Source: Devosia sp. 2618
Lineage (GTDB): Bacteria > Pseudomonadota > Alphaproteobacteria > Rhizobiales > Devosiaceae
Direction of reading: 5' to 3'
Assembly (NCBI RefSeq): GCF_040546815.1
Contig: NZ_JBEPOO010000001.1
Span: 2,480,001 to 2,544,000, forward strand
DNA length: 64,000 bases
The notes beneath the pieces were generated by a model that was not told where the DNA came from, did not search any database, and worked only from the letters and a program-made list of their open reading frames with translations. A program made the position numbers and the translations under genes. Position 1 is the first letter of the stretch. Every line of letters starts with the position of its first letter. Below are positions 51,388-60,888 of this stretch, in pieces.

Positions 51388-52731
51388 ATGCGCTACCTCC
51401 CCCATTCCGAAGCCGAACGCGCCGAAATGCTTGGCGTTATCGGCGCGGCCAATGTCGATGCCCTGTTCAGCGCCGTGCCCGCCAAGGCGCTCAAGAGCTT
51501 CGATCTCGGCCTGCCCGCCCATAGCCCCGAATTTCTGGTCGAAGCGCATATGAAGGCGCTCGCGGCCAAGAACCATGCGGGCTCCGATGGTCCATTCTTT
51601 GTCGGTGCGGGCGCCTATCGCCACCACGTTCCGGCGACTGTGGATCACCTGATCCAGCGCTCGGAATGGCTGACCGCCTACACGCCCTATCAGCCGGAAA
51701 TCTCGCAGGGCACCCTGCAGATGCTGTTCGAATTCCAGACCCAGGTCGCCAAACTGACCGGCATGGATGTGGCGAACGCCTCGCTTTATGACGGCTCCAC
51801 CGGCACCGCAGAAGCCGTGCTGATGGCACGCCGCCTGACCCGCCGCAACAAGGTGGTGCTCTCGGGTGGTCTGCACCCGCATTATCGCGATGTGGTGCGT
51901 GCCTATCTCAAGGACGACGCTGATCTCGATTGCCTCTCGGCCTCGCCGGAAGGCCAGGGCGACATTCTCGACCATATCGACGAGAACACCGCCGCGATCG
52001 TGGTGCAGACACCGGACTTCTACGGCCACTTGCGCAACATCAAGGCCGCTGCTGACGCTGCCCATGCCAAGGGCGCGCTGCTGATCGTGGTGATCACCGA
52101 GGTCGTCTCGCTCGGCCTGCTCGAAGCCCCCGGCGCGCTTGGCGCCGATATCGTGGTGGCCGAAGGCCAGTCGATCGGCAACGCGCTCAACTTTGGTGGC
52201 CCCTATCTTGGCCTGATGGCGACCCGCAAGGAATTCATCCGCCAGATGCCCGGCCGTCTGTGTGGCGAAACCGTCGACGCCGAAGGTCAGCGCGGCTTCG
52301 TGCTCACCCTTTCGACGCGCGAGCAGCATATCCGCCGCGAGAAGGCGACCTCGAACATTTGCACCAATTCGGGGCTGTGTGCGTTGGCGTTCTCGATCCA
52401 CATGGCGCTGCTGGGCGAAGCCGGGTTTACCCGCCTTGCCCGCCTCAACCATGCTCGTGCGTGTGAACTGGCCGATGCGCTTGCAGGCGTTGAGGGCGTC
52501 GAAGTGCTCAACAAGACGTTCTTTAACGAGCTGACCATCCGCACGGCGCAGCCGGCCGCCGATCTGGTCGAACGCCTGGCCAAACGCGGCATTCTCGCCG
52601 GCGTGCCGGTCAGCCGCCTGGAGCCGAGCAATCCGGAGGTCACCAACCTCATCGTTTTGGCAGCAACCGAACTCACCACCGACACCGATATCGCCGCGCT
52701 GTGCTCGGCTCTTTCGGAGGAACTCGCATGA
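51388..52731 (+). CDS. gcvPA: Glycine dehydrogenase (P protein) subunit 1
   Basis: 447 residues. The start [19 protein letters not shown] is the typical N-terminal subunit. [50 protein letters not shown] and [23 protein letters not shown] are standard. It forms a heterotetramer with subunit 2. It is the split form of the P protein; many bacteria have one chain of about 950 residues. The stop overlaps the start of gcvPB by four bases (ATGA). Confidence 0.95.
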   Translation: MRYLPHSEAERAEMLGVIGAANVDALFSAVPAKALKSFDLGLPAHSPEFLVEAHMKALAAKNHAGSDGPFFVGAGAYRHHVPATVDHLIQRSEWLTAYTPYQPEISQGTLQMLFEFQTQVAKLTGMDVANASLYDGSTGTAEAVLMARRLTRRNKVVLSGGLHPHYRDVVRAYLKDDADLDCLSASPEGQGDILDHIDENTAAIVVQTPDFYGHLRNIKAAADAAHAKGALLIVVITEVVSLGLLEAPGALGADIVVAEGQSIGNALNFGGPYLGLMATRKEFIRQMPGRLCGETVDAEGQRGFVLTLSTREQHIRREKATSNICTNSGLCALAFSIHMALLGEAGFTRLARLNHARACELADALAGVEGVEVLNKTFFNELTIRTAQPAADLVERLAKRGILAGVPVSRLEPSNPEVTNLIVLAATELTTDTDIAALCSALSEELA

Positions 52732-54275
52732 GCATGAACAATCAGGGCCGCCCCACCGGCGTGGGCACTTCGGGCTTTGCCTCGACCTCGGGTTCGGCAC
52801 TTCTCCCCAATGAACCACTGCTGTTTGAAATCGGCGATACCGAGCATTCGGGCGTCGATCTGCCAGACGCCATCATCACCAATGACCGCCTTGGCGGTTT
52901 CGAGCGCAAGAGCCCACTCGATCTGGCTGGCCTGACCGAACCGGAAGCGATGCGCCACTATGTGCGCCTGTCGCGCCTTAACCACTCGATCGATAGCGGC
53001 ATGTATCCGCTCGGCTCGTGCACGATGAAGCACAATCCGCGTCTCAACGAAAAAATGGCCCGCCTGCCCGGCTTTTCGGATATTCACCCGCTGCAGCCGG
53101 TTTCGACCGTGCAGGGTGCGCTTGAGTTGATGAACGAGCTGTCGCACTGGCTGATGACCCTCACCAACACCGCTGCCGTGGCGCTGACGCCCAAGGCCGG
53201 CGCGCATGGTGAGCTGCTGGGCATGATGGCGATCAAGGCCGCACAGGACGCTGCTGGCCAGAGCCACCGGACCGTGGTGCTGGTGCCCGAAAGCGCCCAC
53301 GGCACCAATCCGGCAACGGCTGCCTTCCTCGGCTACACCGTCAAGCCAATCCCCGCTCGCGCCGATGGCACTGTTGACGTGCAAGCCGTCAAGGATGCGT
53401 TGTCACCAGAAGTGGCCGCGATCATGCTGACCAACCCGAACACCTGTGGCCTGTTCGAGCCACAGGTCATCGAGATCGCCAAGGCAATCCATGATGCCGG
53501 GGCGTTCTTTTACTGTGACGGCGCCAATTTCAACGCGATCATGGGTGTGGTTCGTCCAGGCGATCTTGGCATCGACGCCATGCATATCAACCTGCACAAG
53601 ACCTTCTCGACGCCGCATGGCGGCGGCGGTCCAGGTGCTGGTCCGGTCGTGCTGTCCGAGGCTCTGGCCCCGTTCGCGCCGGTCCCGTTCGTCCGCAAGG
53701 GCAGTGACGGACTTGAGCTGGTCGAGCACGAAGAAGGCACGGCGCTTGGCCGCATCACGGCCTTCCAGGGCCAGATGGGCATGTATGTCCGTGCCCTCAC
53801 CTATATGCTCAGCCATGGTGGCGATGGCCTCGCGCAAGCCGCGCAGGACGCAGTGCTGAACGCCAATTACATCAAAGCCCGCCTTGCGCACGCCTTCTCG
53901 GTGCCGTTTGGCGATTACCCAACCATGCACGAGGCGCTGTTTGACGATACGTTCCTTGCCGGCACGGGAGTGACCACGCTCGATTTCGCCAAGGCCTTGA
54001 TCGACGAAGGCTTCCACCCCATGACCATGTACTTCCCGCTGGTGGTGCATGGCGCGATGCTGATCGAGCCGACTGAGAGCGAAAGCAAGCAGACACTCGA
54101 CCGTTTCTGCGAGGTGATGGAAGAGCTGGCTGCCGATGCGAAGGCCGGCAACAAGGAGCGTTTCACCTCTGCGCCGCTCAAGGCACCGCGTCGCCGCCTG
54201 GACGAAACCCGCGCTGCGCGCTCGCCAATTCTCAAGTGGGAACGGCCTGCTGACCTACCTCAGGCAGCAGAATAG
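52728..54275 (+). CDS. gcvPB: Glycine dehydrogenase (P protein) subunit 2
   Basis: 515 residues. The PLP lysine is in [23 protein letters not shown]. Other landmarks are [47 protein letters not shown] and [13 protein letters not shown]. It decarboxylates glycine and passes the aminomethyl group to GcvH. The start overlaps gcvPA by four bases, so the two are made together. No gcvL (lipoamide dehydrogenase) is next to the operon. Confidence 0.96.
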   Translation: MSMNNQGRPTGVGTSGFASTSGSALLPNEPLLFEIGDTEHSGVDLPDAIITNDRLGGFERKSPLDLAGLTEPEAMRHYVRLSRLNHSIDSGMYPLGSCTMKHNPRLNEKMARLPGFSDIHPLQPVSTVQGALELMNELSHWLMTLTNTAAVALTPKAGAHGELLGMMAIKAAQDAAGQSHRTVVLVPESAHGTNPATAAFLGYTVKPIPARADGTVDVQAVKDALSPEVAAIMLTNPNTCGLFEPQVIEIAKAIHDAGAFFYCDGANFNAIMGVVRPGDLGIDAMHINLHKTFSTPHGGGGPGAGPVVLSEALAPFAPVPFVRKGSDGLELVEHEEGTALGRITAFQGQMGMYVRALTYMLSHGGDGLAQAAQDAVLNANYIKARLAHAFSVPFGDYPTMHEALFDDTFLAGTGVTTLDFAKALIDEGFHPMTMYFPLVVHGAMLIEPTESESKQTLDRFCEVMEELAADAKAGNKERFTSAPLKAPRRRLDETRAARSPILKWERPADLPQAAE

Positions 54276-54295
54276 TAGATCACCCCGGCATACTG

Positions 54296-54328
54296 TTAGT
54301 CCCCGCGAATGCAATTCGCGGGGACTAA
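54296..54328. repeat. Perfect 15-base inverted repeat after gcvPB
   Basis: TTAGTCCCCGCGAAT at 54296-54310, spacer GCA, ATTCGCGGGGACTAA at 54314-54328. The stem is exact, but the loop is only three bases and no T tract follows. It is separate from the terminator at 54394-54426. No other copy is visible in the window. Confidence 0.8.
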
Positions 54329-54393
54329 GAAGGCAACTGGCTTGGTTGCTGCCGCTGACTCAGATCAGACATATGCGCGATAACGTAGAAGCG

Positions 54394-54426
54394 AAAAAAG
54401 CCCGCGGAACTATCCGCGGGCTTTTT
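54394..54426. terminator. Bidirectional terminator between gcvPB and the lipoprotein gene
   Basis: AAAAAA, stem GCCCGCGGA (54400-54408), loop ACTA, TCCGCGGGC (54413-54421), TTTTT. The run of A on one side and T on the other serves both strands, ending the gcv operon and the minus-strand lipoprotein gene. Confidence 0.9.
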
Positions 54427-54449
54427 GTTCTACCTCACACTGCGTCTTA

Positions 54450-55037
54450 TCATCCGCGCGTGTCGAAGCCGACCCAGATGGTGATTTCTTCGCCGCCGAG
54501 ATAGGGCACGGCGACATTTTCGATCACCTTGACGAACTCGGCCGAACGGGCTGGAGCGGTGACGGCGACCGGCAGCGTGTACTTTTCCGAATAGATTGCC
54601 TGGCCGTCGCGTTCCACTGCAAAACGCAGTGGGGCGTTGACGCTGGTCTGGTTGCCGGCGGGACCAAGCAGCACGCGGCCGACCACGCCCATATTGATGG
54701 TGATCAGGCCATTTGACACGACGCAATTGCGCGACGTCTCGTCGATGACGCCCTGATACTGCAGCGCACGCGCATCGCCGGTGCGGCCACTTCCATAATA
54801 GAACATCGCCTCGCCGCCGGGGCGAACCCGGATTGGCGGGCACTGTGTGGCAATCGCGGGCAGAGCATTGGTCTGCGCCTGCGCGACAGCAGCTGGCGTA
54901 GCAGTCGCGTTCTGCAACTGCTGGGTCTGCGCGGCATTGCCGCCGCCCATCAGGCCGCCCATGGAGCAGGCAGCAAGCAGGGTTGCGAGGGCACCGGCAG
55001 CTGAAACGCGCAGCATCAGGGTAGTGGGCAGGTTCAT
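54450..55037 (-). CDS. Hypothetical lipoprotein
   Basis: 195 residues. The signal sequence ends in a lipobox (AAGALATLLAACSMGG; LAAC), so it is predicted to be lipidated. The mature part begins with a Gln/Ala-rich linker (AAQTQQLQNATATPAAVAQAQTNALP) and then a beta domain with two cysteines: CPPIRVRPGGEAMFYYGSG, VIDETSRNCVVSNGLITINMGVVGRVLLGPAG, then APLRFAVERDGQAIYSEKYTLPV. I do not recognise a named family. AGGAG precedes the ATG. The adjacent peroxiredoxin gene ends at its 5' side on the same strand, 23 bases away. Confidence 0.78.
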   Translation of the reverse strand: MNLPTTLMLRVSAAGALATLLAACSMGGLMGGGNAAQTQQLQNATATPAAVAQAQTNALPAIATQCPPIRVRPGGEAMFYYGSGRTGDARALQYQGVIDETSRNCVVSNGLITINMGVVGRVLLGPAGNQTSVNAPLRFAVERDGQAIYSEKYTLPVAVTAPARSAEFVKVIENVAVPYLGGEEITIWVGFDTRG

Positions 55038-55060
55038 GACGCGATCTCCTGACGCAAACT

Positions 55061-55555
55061 CTAGTTTTGGGCGGCTTCGAGAGCCATCAGAATGGCTGGT
55101 GCGCCGCTGGTTGTCACGCCCGGAGCATCTTCCACAAATACGGCATCGACAATGCCATCGCGGATCAGCAGAGCAGAGCGCGCAAAACGCGTGCCCATGC
55201 CGGCGCCAGAATAATCCTTGTCGAGGCCGAGGGCCTTTGCCAGTGCGCCATTGCCGTCGGCGATAAAATCGATCTTGCCCAGCGCGCCAGAGGCTTCGGC
55301 CCAAGCCTTCATGACGTGGGCATCGTTGACGGACGCGCAGACAATGCGGTCGACGCCAGCGGCCTTTAGCTTGACCTGATTGGCAACAAAGCCGGGCAGA
55401 TGATTGACGTGGCAAGTTGGGGTGAAAGCGCCGGGAACGGCGAAGAACACAACCAGACCTGTGCCGAGCACGGCATCGCTGGTGATATCGGTGGCGCCAT
55501 CGACGCCCACAAGTTTCACCGGTACGGACGGGACCGGATTGCCGCGATCGATCAT
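55061..55555 (-). CDS. Peroxiredoxin (Prx5/AhpE-like)
   Basis: 164 residues. The peroxidatic Cys is in VFFAVPGAFTPTCHVNHLPGF (PGAFTPTC), the Prx5 signature. KLKAAGVDRIVCASVNDAHVMKAWAEA and MGTRFARSALLIRDGIVDAVFVED fit Prx5, with the conserved Arg after GTR. It reduces peroxides with thioredoxin or glutaredoxin as partner. The ATG at 55555 is used; seven upstream codons are possible but unlikely. It is likely in one transcript with the lipoprotein downstream. Confidence 0.92.
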   Translation of the reverse strand: MIDRGNPVPSVPVKLVGVDGATDITSDAVLGTGLVVFFAVPGAFTPTCHVNHLPGFVANQVKLKAAGVDRIVCASVNDAHVMKAWAEASGALGKIDFIADGNGALAKALGLDKDYSGAGMGTRFARSALLIRDGIVDAVFVEDAPGVTTSGAPAILMALEAAQN

Positions 55556-55675
55556 CGTGTGATTATGCCCCACCAATAGGCTACCTGGCGGCAGCTCTTT
55601 TCAACCTTAGACATCCGGGATAAGCGGCTTTGGCGCAGCCGACAAGGCTAAATGCCCCCAATCCCCGTCTAGTCT

Positions 55676-56476
55676 TTACTGCGCGATCTGGCGCTCAACC
55701 TCGAAAGCTCCCAAATCGGTCTTGAAGGTGAGTTGAACGCTCTCGCCTTTAAGGCCGGCATGGTCGCCTTTGCCCATGATGGGTATGAGCACTAGGTTTG
55801 GTTCCGGGCTTTTTTGCGGCGCACCGAAGACAGGATCGCCTGAAGTCGTCGCGGCGATCAGCGAGGCCGGGTCGACATTAGGGTTGGTGAGTTCGACGGC
55901 GAGCATCTTGTCGGCGAGGCGAAGTTCGACTGTACCGAACGGGTCGACATCACCGGTCCACTCAATGGGCGCCATGGCGGCGGCCTGACGGATGCGCAGA
56001 CCATTGGCGCGGTCTGGCGAGAGGTCGCTAAGCGACAACGAGAATTTGGCCTGAGCGGGCACGCAGACGTCAGAGCACACGCCGAGCAGCGCTTCGACCT
56101 CGGCCACTGGCGAAGTGCCATCGACGGTGATTTCCACCGGCAAAACAGTGGGGCCGAAGTAGACGTAGTCGAGATAGTCGGGTGTCTGCTGACGCTTGGG
56201 ATAGGGCCAGATCACCTTGTGACCCACTACACCATGCTCAGGCGAAAAGCTGAGTTCTGTCGGCAGGCCGGTGTCGCCGGGAACGCGCCAATAGGTCTTG
56301 GTGTTCTCTGGCATGTCGATCTCGACGCCAACCAGCGTCGTGCCATCGGGCTTGATCTGGCCGGTGCTGATCAGGCGCAGTTTGACGCCGGGAGCGACCT
56401 CCTGCCACGCGGTTTCGCCGGCATGAACCGGCAGAGCGATCAGGGCAATGGTGAAGGCGATGGACGACAAGTGCAT
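55676..56476 (-). CDS. Exported DsbD N-terminal-like (thiol-disulfide) domain protein
   Basis: 266 residues with a signal peptide, MHLSSIAFTIALIALPVHA. The body looks like the DsbD alpha domain (DsbC/ScsB-type N-terminal region): EVAPGVKLRLISTGQIKPDGTTLVGVEIDMPENTKTYWRVPGDTGLPTELSFS, then VEALLGVCSDVCVPAQAKFSLSL, with a CSDVC cysteine pair in the position of the DsbD alpha-domain redox site. There is no membrane domain, so it may be a partner that takes electrons from a separate CcdA-like protein. This is inferred from the sequence pattern. Confidence 0.8.
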   Translation of the reverse strand: MHLSSIAFTIALIALPVHAGETAWQEVAPGVKLRLISTGQIKPDGTTLVGVEIDMPENTKTYWRVPGDTGLPTELSFSPEHGVVGHKVIWPYPKRQQTPDYLDYVYFGPTVLPVEITVDGTSPVAEVEALLGVCSDVCVPAQAKFSLSLSDLSPDRANGLRIRQAAAMAPIEWTGDVDPFGTVELRLADKMLAVELTNPNVDPASLIAATTSGDPVFGAPQKSPEPNLVLIPIMGKGDHAGLKGESVQLTFKTDLGAFEVERQIAQ

Positions 56477-56603
56477 GGGAAGGCATTAGCGCAGGAACGC
56501 GTTTAGAAAAAGCTGACGCAGCATCATGCCTTCGTGATCGCAACAAGCCAGGTTTGCGGCATCACGCCTTGGCATGGCCAAAGGTTGCCGGTTATTGTTG
56601 GGC

Positions 56604-57179
56604 ATGAACTCACTCGAAGGACAGTTTCTGGTCGCGATGCCGGATATGACGGACGAACGCTTTGCCGAAAGCGTCATCCTCATTGTCGGGCATGGCAGCG
56701 AGGGCGCGATGGGGCTGGTGGTTAACCACGAGCTGGCCGATATGCGGTTTGCGGACATTATCGACGAGCTCGATCTGGGCGATCCGGATGCTGTCATCCA
56801 CTTGCCGGAGGCCATCCGCGAGGGTGTTGTGATGCGCGGTGGGCCGGTGGAGAAAGGGCGCGGCTTTGTGCTCCACTCATCCGACTATCAGAGCGGCAAT
56901 ACCTATCCAGTCACCGACAAGATCAGCCTGACGGCGACGCTCGATATTTTGAAGGCCATGGCCTTTGGCCCGGCGCCGCGGTCGACGCTATTTGCGCTCG
57001 GCTATTGTGGCTGGAGCGCCGGGCAGCTGGAAAATGAAATCGCCGAAAATGGCTGGCTGACCATGCCATTGAGCTGGGAAGTGATTTTCAACACGCCGGT
57101 GGAGCAGCGCTACGACGCCGCCTTGGCAAGTCTGAAGATCACCAGAGCCTCACTGAGCCCGAGTGCTGGCCACGCCTGA
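56604..57179 (+). CDS. YqgE/AlgH family protein (DUF179)
   Basis: 191 residues from ATG 56604. It has the DUF179 core: LEGQFLVAMPDMTDERFAESVILIVGHGSEGAMGLVVN, then MRGGPVEKGRGFVLHS, and FALGYCGWSAGQLENEIAENGWL. The family is conserved and of unknown biochemical role. Its members are named after AlgH, a regulator of alginate in Pseudomonas. The start is divergent from the DsbD-like protein, and the gene is convergent with the GGDEF-EAL gene. Confidence 0.92.
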   Translation: MNSLEGQFLVAMPDMTDERFAESVILIVGHGSEGAMGLVVNHELADMRFADIIDELDLGDPDAVIHLPEAIREGVVMRGGPVEKGRGFVLHSSDYQSGNTYPVTDKISLTATLDILKAMAFGPAPRSTLFALGYCGWSAGQLENEIAENGWLTMPLSWEVIFNTPVEQRYDAALASLKITRASLSPSAGHA

Positions 57180-57207
57180 GCGAGGCCAAGGCGCAGATTG
57201 AGGCGCC

Positions 57208-60093
57208 TTACTTGCCCAGTTGTGCGGCGAGCTTCTTGCCGAGTTCTGCACCACTCATAGCCGCGCCGAATGCGAAGCCCTGAGCATAGCGGCAATTGAG
57301 CTGACGCAGGCGCTCGATCTCGTCGAGGGTTTCGACGCCCTCGGCAATTACCATCAGATCGAGATCGGTCGCCAAGGCCACAATAGCCTTGATTATCGGG
57401 CCTTGCGTATGGGCGATGCCATTGCCTTCGCCCATTTTGACGAAGGCTGCAGGGATTTTGATGGTATCGAACGGGAAGCGGTGCAGATAGCTCAGCGAGG
57501 AATGGCCGGTGCCGAAATCGTCGAGCGCCAGTCCCAGTCCCAGATTGCGTAGAGCGGCCAGCATATAGGCGGAGTGCTCGGGATTGGTCATCACCTGGCT
57601 CTCGGTGATCTCGAGCTTGAGGTGCTGCGCTAGGTCCTTGTCTTGCGCGACTAGGTTGCGCATGTCGTTGAGCAGGGTCTCGGTCGCCAACTGGGTTGGC
57701 GAGAGATTGACAGAGATAAAGAACTCTTCGGGTAGGCCGAGCGAGGCCATCCAGTCCTTGGTCTGGGCGGCGGATTGTTCGAATGCCAGGCGACCCAGCT
57801 TTTCGATCTGGCCAGAGCGTTCGGCCAGAGGCACGAACTCGTCGGGCGTGACAGCGCCGCGTGTTGGGTGGGTCCAGCGCATCAGCGCTTCAGCACCAGC
57901 AATCTGACCGGTCTGGATATCCATCACCGGCTGGAACATCACATGCAGTTCGCCCTGCTTCATGCCGCGTTCGAGGTCTTCCTCGCTGGCGCGGTTGTAG
58001 GCGGCGATGGAGCGTGCAGAGGCGCGGTAGGCTTCGATGCGGTCACCACCAAGACGCTTGGCGTAATACATGGCCAGTTCTGCATCACGCAGCACATCGG
58101 CAGCGGTGGCCGGGTTGCTGTCATAGATGGTGACGCCAATGGACGCCGAGAGCGTCAGGTCGCGGTCGCCGAAGTTGAACGGCGCCTTGAGGGCCTTGCG
58201 GATCTGTTCGGCAGTTTCGGCGATCTTGCCGGCTGCCTGTTCGGAGGCCAGAATCACCGCGAACTGATCGCCAGTGACGCGGGCCACGGTATCGAGCGGG
58301 CGCATGACGCGGGCGATGCGGCGCGAAATGGCCAGCAAAACCGAGTCGGCGGCCGAGTGGCCGATGCGCTCTTCGAGTTCCATGAAGCGGTCGATATCGA
58401 TCAGGAACACGGCAGGCTTGGTGCCACCGGGCGTGCGGGCACGCACTAGAGCGCGCTCAAGCCGATCAAGGAACAGCATGCGGTTGGGCAGGCCGGTGAG
58501 GCTGTCATGCACTGCGTCATGAAGCAGCCGTTCGCGGGCGGCACGGTCCTCAGTCACGTCCTGCAGGGTACCAACGATGCGGTTGACCTGACCGTCGCCA
58601 CCGAGCACGGGCTTCACCCGCATGCGGAAGCTGCGATAGCTGCCGTCGTGTCCAGCAATGCGCATGTCGGAGGACACCTTGCCACGCCGGAGCTCGACCA
58701 GCGTGTCGAAGGCAGTGCGGAAACGGTCGCGGTCGTCGGGGTGGACGCGATCGAGCCAGCGCTTGATGGCGCCGCGCAGCGAGCCGCGCTTCTCGCCGAG
58801 GCGCGTGGCAAGTTCGTCGCTGACCGAGACGCGGTCGCGCTCGATGTTCCAATCGAACACAAAGTCACCCGAGCCGGTCAGCGCCAGTGCGCGGCGTTCG
58901 ACTTCGGAGAGCGTTCCGATGGTGACCTGACCTTCGGAGAAGGCGTGCTGCACGGCGGTGAAACCCAGCAGCATGATGATCAGCACGAGGCCGCCGCCAA
59001 CAGCGGGCTGGGCCACGTCGTTGGAGACCTGCCCCGAAACGACCAGCCAGGAATAGAACAGCCAGGCGATCAGGATGATCCAGGTGGGCACCAGCAGCAC
59101 GGCACGGTCATAGCCGCGCAGGGCCAGCAGCAGGATCAGGAAGAAACCACTGATGCCGATCAGCGCCAGAACCATGCGTGCGATACTGGCCGCAATGGCG
59201 GGATCGAAGAACGCAAAGGCGAACAACGCGAGGAACAGCGCGGCCAGACCCAGAGCGAGGTGGACGAAGCGCAGATGCCATCGATGCAGGTTCAGATAGA
59301 TAAACAAGAAACCCGCGAGTGTGGTCGCTATGCCCGCCTCCGCCGCAGCGCGGATCGGCTGCATGCCTCCAGCATCTATTCCGAGAACGCGCCCAAGAAC
59401 GCCGAAGTCGATCAAGAGGTATGCCAGCACCGCCCAGGCAAACGCGGCCGTCGCAGGGAACACGCCCCTGCCCTTGACCACGAACATGATGGTGAGGAAC
59501 ACCGCAGCCAGCGAGGCCACACCAAGCACCACGCCCCGGAACAGGGTGAAGGAGTTGACGTAGTCGCGATAGGCGTTGGGCTGCCAGAGATAAAGTTCGG
59601 GCAACTGACCCGATGTCAGTTCGGCGACGAACGTGACGGTAGCGCCGGGATCGAGGGTGATCTCGAACACGTCGGCTTCGCTATCGGTGAGGCGAACGGG
59701 GCGAATACCGGCGCTTGGCGTCAGCGCGGTGAGACGATCATTGCCCAGATCGGGCTGAAAAATGCCCGAACCGGGAAGCCGGAAGAACGGCGCCACAAGC
59801 AGACGCTCGATCTGCTGGTCGCTTTCGTTGCGCAGGGCAAACAGCGCGAATTTTGGATTGGTGCCCGGCTGGGCGGCCAAAACTTCGATACGGCGAATGA
59901 TGCCGTCCTCGCCGGGGGCGGTCGACAGCTGAACGCGGCCATCGGTGCCGGGCTGGATCTCGATGACTTCCGTCAGATTGACGGCGTTGACGTCTTCGGG
60001 AACCGAGATGACTTCGAAGGCAGTGGCTGTGGCGGGAGCAAAGGCGGCCAGCGCGAACGCAAGACACATCGCAAGTGCAAAGAGGTGACGCAT
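57208..60093 (-). CDS. Membrane GGDEF-EAL protein with degenerate GGDEF site
   Basis: 961 residues. A signal peptide (MRHLFALAMCLAFALAAFAPATA) is followed by a periplasmic beta domain and seven to eight membrane helices (7TMR-DISM type, about residues 190-390). Next comes a PAS-like domain (about 410-515), GGDEF (about 535-690) and EAL (about 700-955). The GGDEF site reads TGDQF (residues 607-611), so diguanylate cyclase activity is doubtful. The EAL site looks active: EALMRW at 735, FFISVNLSP, LEITES, LDDFGTG and AEGVET. However, the usual KID reads KIP. It probably breaks down cyclic-di-GMP in response to an external or membrane signal. Confidence 0.9.
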   Translation of the reverse strand: MRHLFALAMCLAFALAAFAPATATAFEVISVPEDVNAVNLTEVIEIQPGTDGRVQLSTAPGEDGIIRRIEVLAAQPGTNPKFALFALRNESDQQIERLLVAPFFRLPGSGIFQPDLGNDRLTALTPSAGIRPVRLTDSEADVFEITLDPGATVTFVAELTSGQLPELYLWQPNAYRDYVNSFTLFRGVVLGVASLAAVFLTIMFVVKGRGVFPATAAFAWAVLAYLLIDFGVLGRVLGIDAGGMQPIRAAAEAGIATTLAGFLFIYLNLHRWHLRFVHLALGLAALFLALFAFAFFDPAIAASIARMVLALIGISGFFLILLLALRGYDRAVLLVPTWIILIAWLFYSWLVVSGQVSNDVAQPAVGGGLVLIIMLLGFTAVQHAFSEGQVTIGTLSEVERRALALTGSGDFVFDWNIERDRVSVSDELATRLGEKRGSLRGAIKRWLDRVHPDDRDRFRTAFDTLVELRRGKVSSDMRIAGHDGSYRSFRMRVKPVLGGDGQVNRIVGTLQDVTEDRAARERLLHDAVHDSLTGLPNRMLFLDRLERALVRARTPGGTKPAVFLIDIDRFMELEERIGHSAADSVLLAISRRIARVMRPLDTVARVTGDQFAVILASEQAAGKIAETAEQIRKALKAPFNFGDRDLTLSASIGVTIYDSNPATAADVLRDAELAMYYAKRLGGDRIEAYRASARSIAAYNRASEEDLERGMKQGELHVMFQPVMDIQTGQIAGAEALMRWTHPTRGAVTPDEFVPLAERSGQIEKLGRLAFEQSAAQTKDWMASLGLPEEFFISVNLSPTQLATETLLNDMRNLVAQDKDLAQHLKLEITESQVMTNPEHSAYMLAALRNLGLGLALDDFGTGHSSLSYLHRFPFDTIKIPAAFVKMGEGNGIAHTQGPIIKAIVALATDLDLMVIAEGVETLDEIERLRQLNCRYAQGFAFGAAMSGAELGKKLAAQLGK

Positions 60094-60263
60094 CAGGGGC
60101 GAATATATCCTGCGGTAGGCTTCATTGTGGCAGCGTTCCGGTGCGCAGATCAAATTAGCCAAACCGGGCGGCAAAAGAGCATCCTCTTGGCGGGAGCGCC
60201 CTTTGGTAGCGGGGATTGAGTCCTGCGACAAGGTTACCGAGGTGTTGCGAGAATGCAACAAGT

Positions 60264-60875
60264 TTACGCAGTGCGGCGGGTATAGCGGCCGAGTTCGTAG
60301 CGTTCCTTGGTCAGGCCGAACATTACGTGGTCTTCCCAGCGGCCATTTATCTGCAGATATTTCTCTGCAAAACCTTCTTCGACGAAGCCATTCTTTTCCA
60401 GCACGCGGCGCGAGGCAATATTGCCGGGCAGGAAAGCGGCATGAATGCGATGCAGATCGAGCGTGTCGAATACGAAGGGGAGTGTGACGCCGACCGCCTC
60501 ACTCATCAGCCCCTGCCCCGCAAACTGCTGGCCCATCCAATAGCCGAGATTGACGAACTGGGCCGCGCGGCGGCGCACATTGGACAGGGTGACGCCGCCC
60601 ACCAGCGTTTCGTGGCGGCCGGAGGTGAGGAAGATAAAAAACGAATAGTCGCTGCCTTCTTCTGCTTCTTCGCGGGCTCGCTTGACGCGGGTAGCAAAGA
60701 CATTGCGGCCAAGGTCGGCCTCGGTCCAGCGCGGCTCGAAGGGGCGCAGGAAATCACGGCTGGACCGGCGCAGGCCGTACCATGCGTCAAAATCAGCCAT
60801 GATCGGCAGCCGCAGCATGACCTGCGGACCGCGCAACGCGATCAGGGGAACCGGGGATGACCAGGGCCAGAGCAT
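60264..60875 (-). CDS. GNAT acetyltransferase, RimJ/RimL type
   Basis: 203 residues. The acetyl-CoA binding region is LVGGVTLSNVRRRAAQFVNLGYWMGQQFAGQGLMSEAVGVTL (Q/RxxGxG/A pattern), followed by LHRIHAAFLPGNIASRRVLEKNGFVEEGFAEKYLQINGRWEDHVMFGLTKE, a RimJ-like ending. RimJ acetylates the N-terminus of ribosomal protein S5. Others in this group act on small molecules. The target is unknown. It lies just downstream of the M16 peptidase (13 bases), so the two may share a transcript. Confidence 0.9.
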   Translation of the reverse strand: MLWPWSSPVPLIALRGPQVMLRLPIMADFDAWYGLRRSSRDFLRPFEPRWTEADLGRNVFATRVKRAREEAEEGSDYSFFIFLTSGRHETLVGGVTLSNVRRRAAQFVNLGYWMGQQFAGQGLMSEAVGVTLPFVFDTLDLHRIHAAFLPGNIASRRVLEKNGFVEEGFAEKYLQINGRWEDHVMFGLTKERYELGRYTRRTA

Positions 60876-60888
60876 GGCGGAAGCGTCC

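Noticed and set aside
51325..52818. A 497-codon minus-strand frame opposite gcvPA
   Set aside because: It is opposite a conserved gene and begins inside gcvPB and ends in a repeat.
58507..60219. A 570-codon plus-strand frame opposite the GGDEF-EAL gene
   Set aside because: Rich in Gln, Asp and His repeats that mirror the codons of the real gene on the other strand; no domain.
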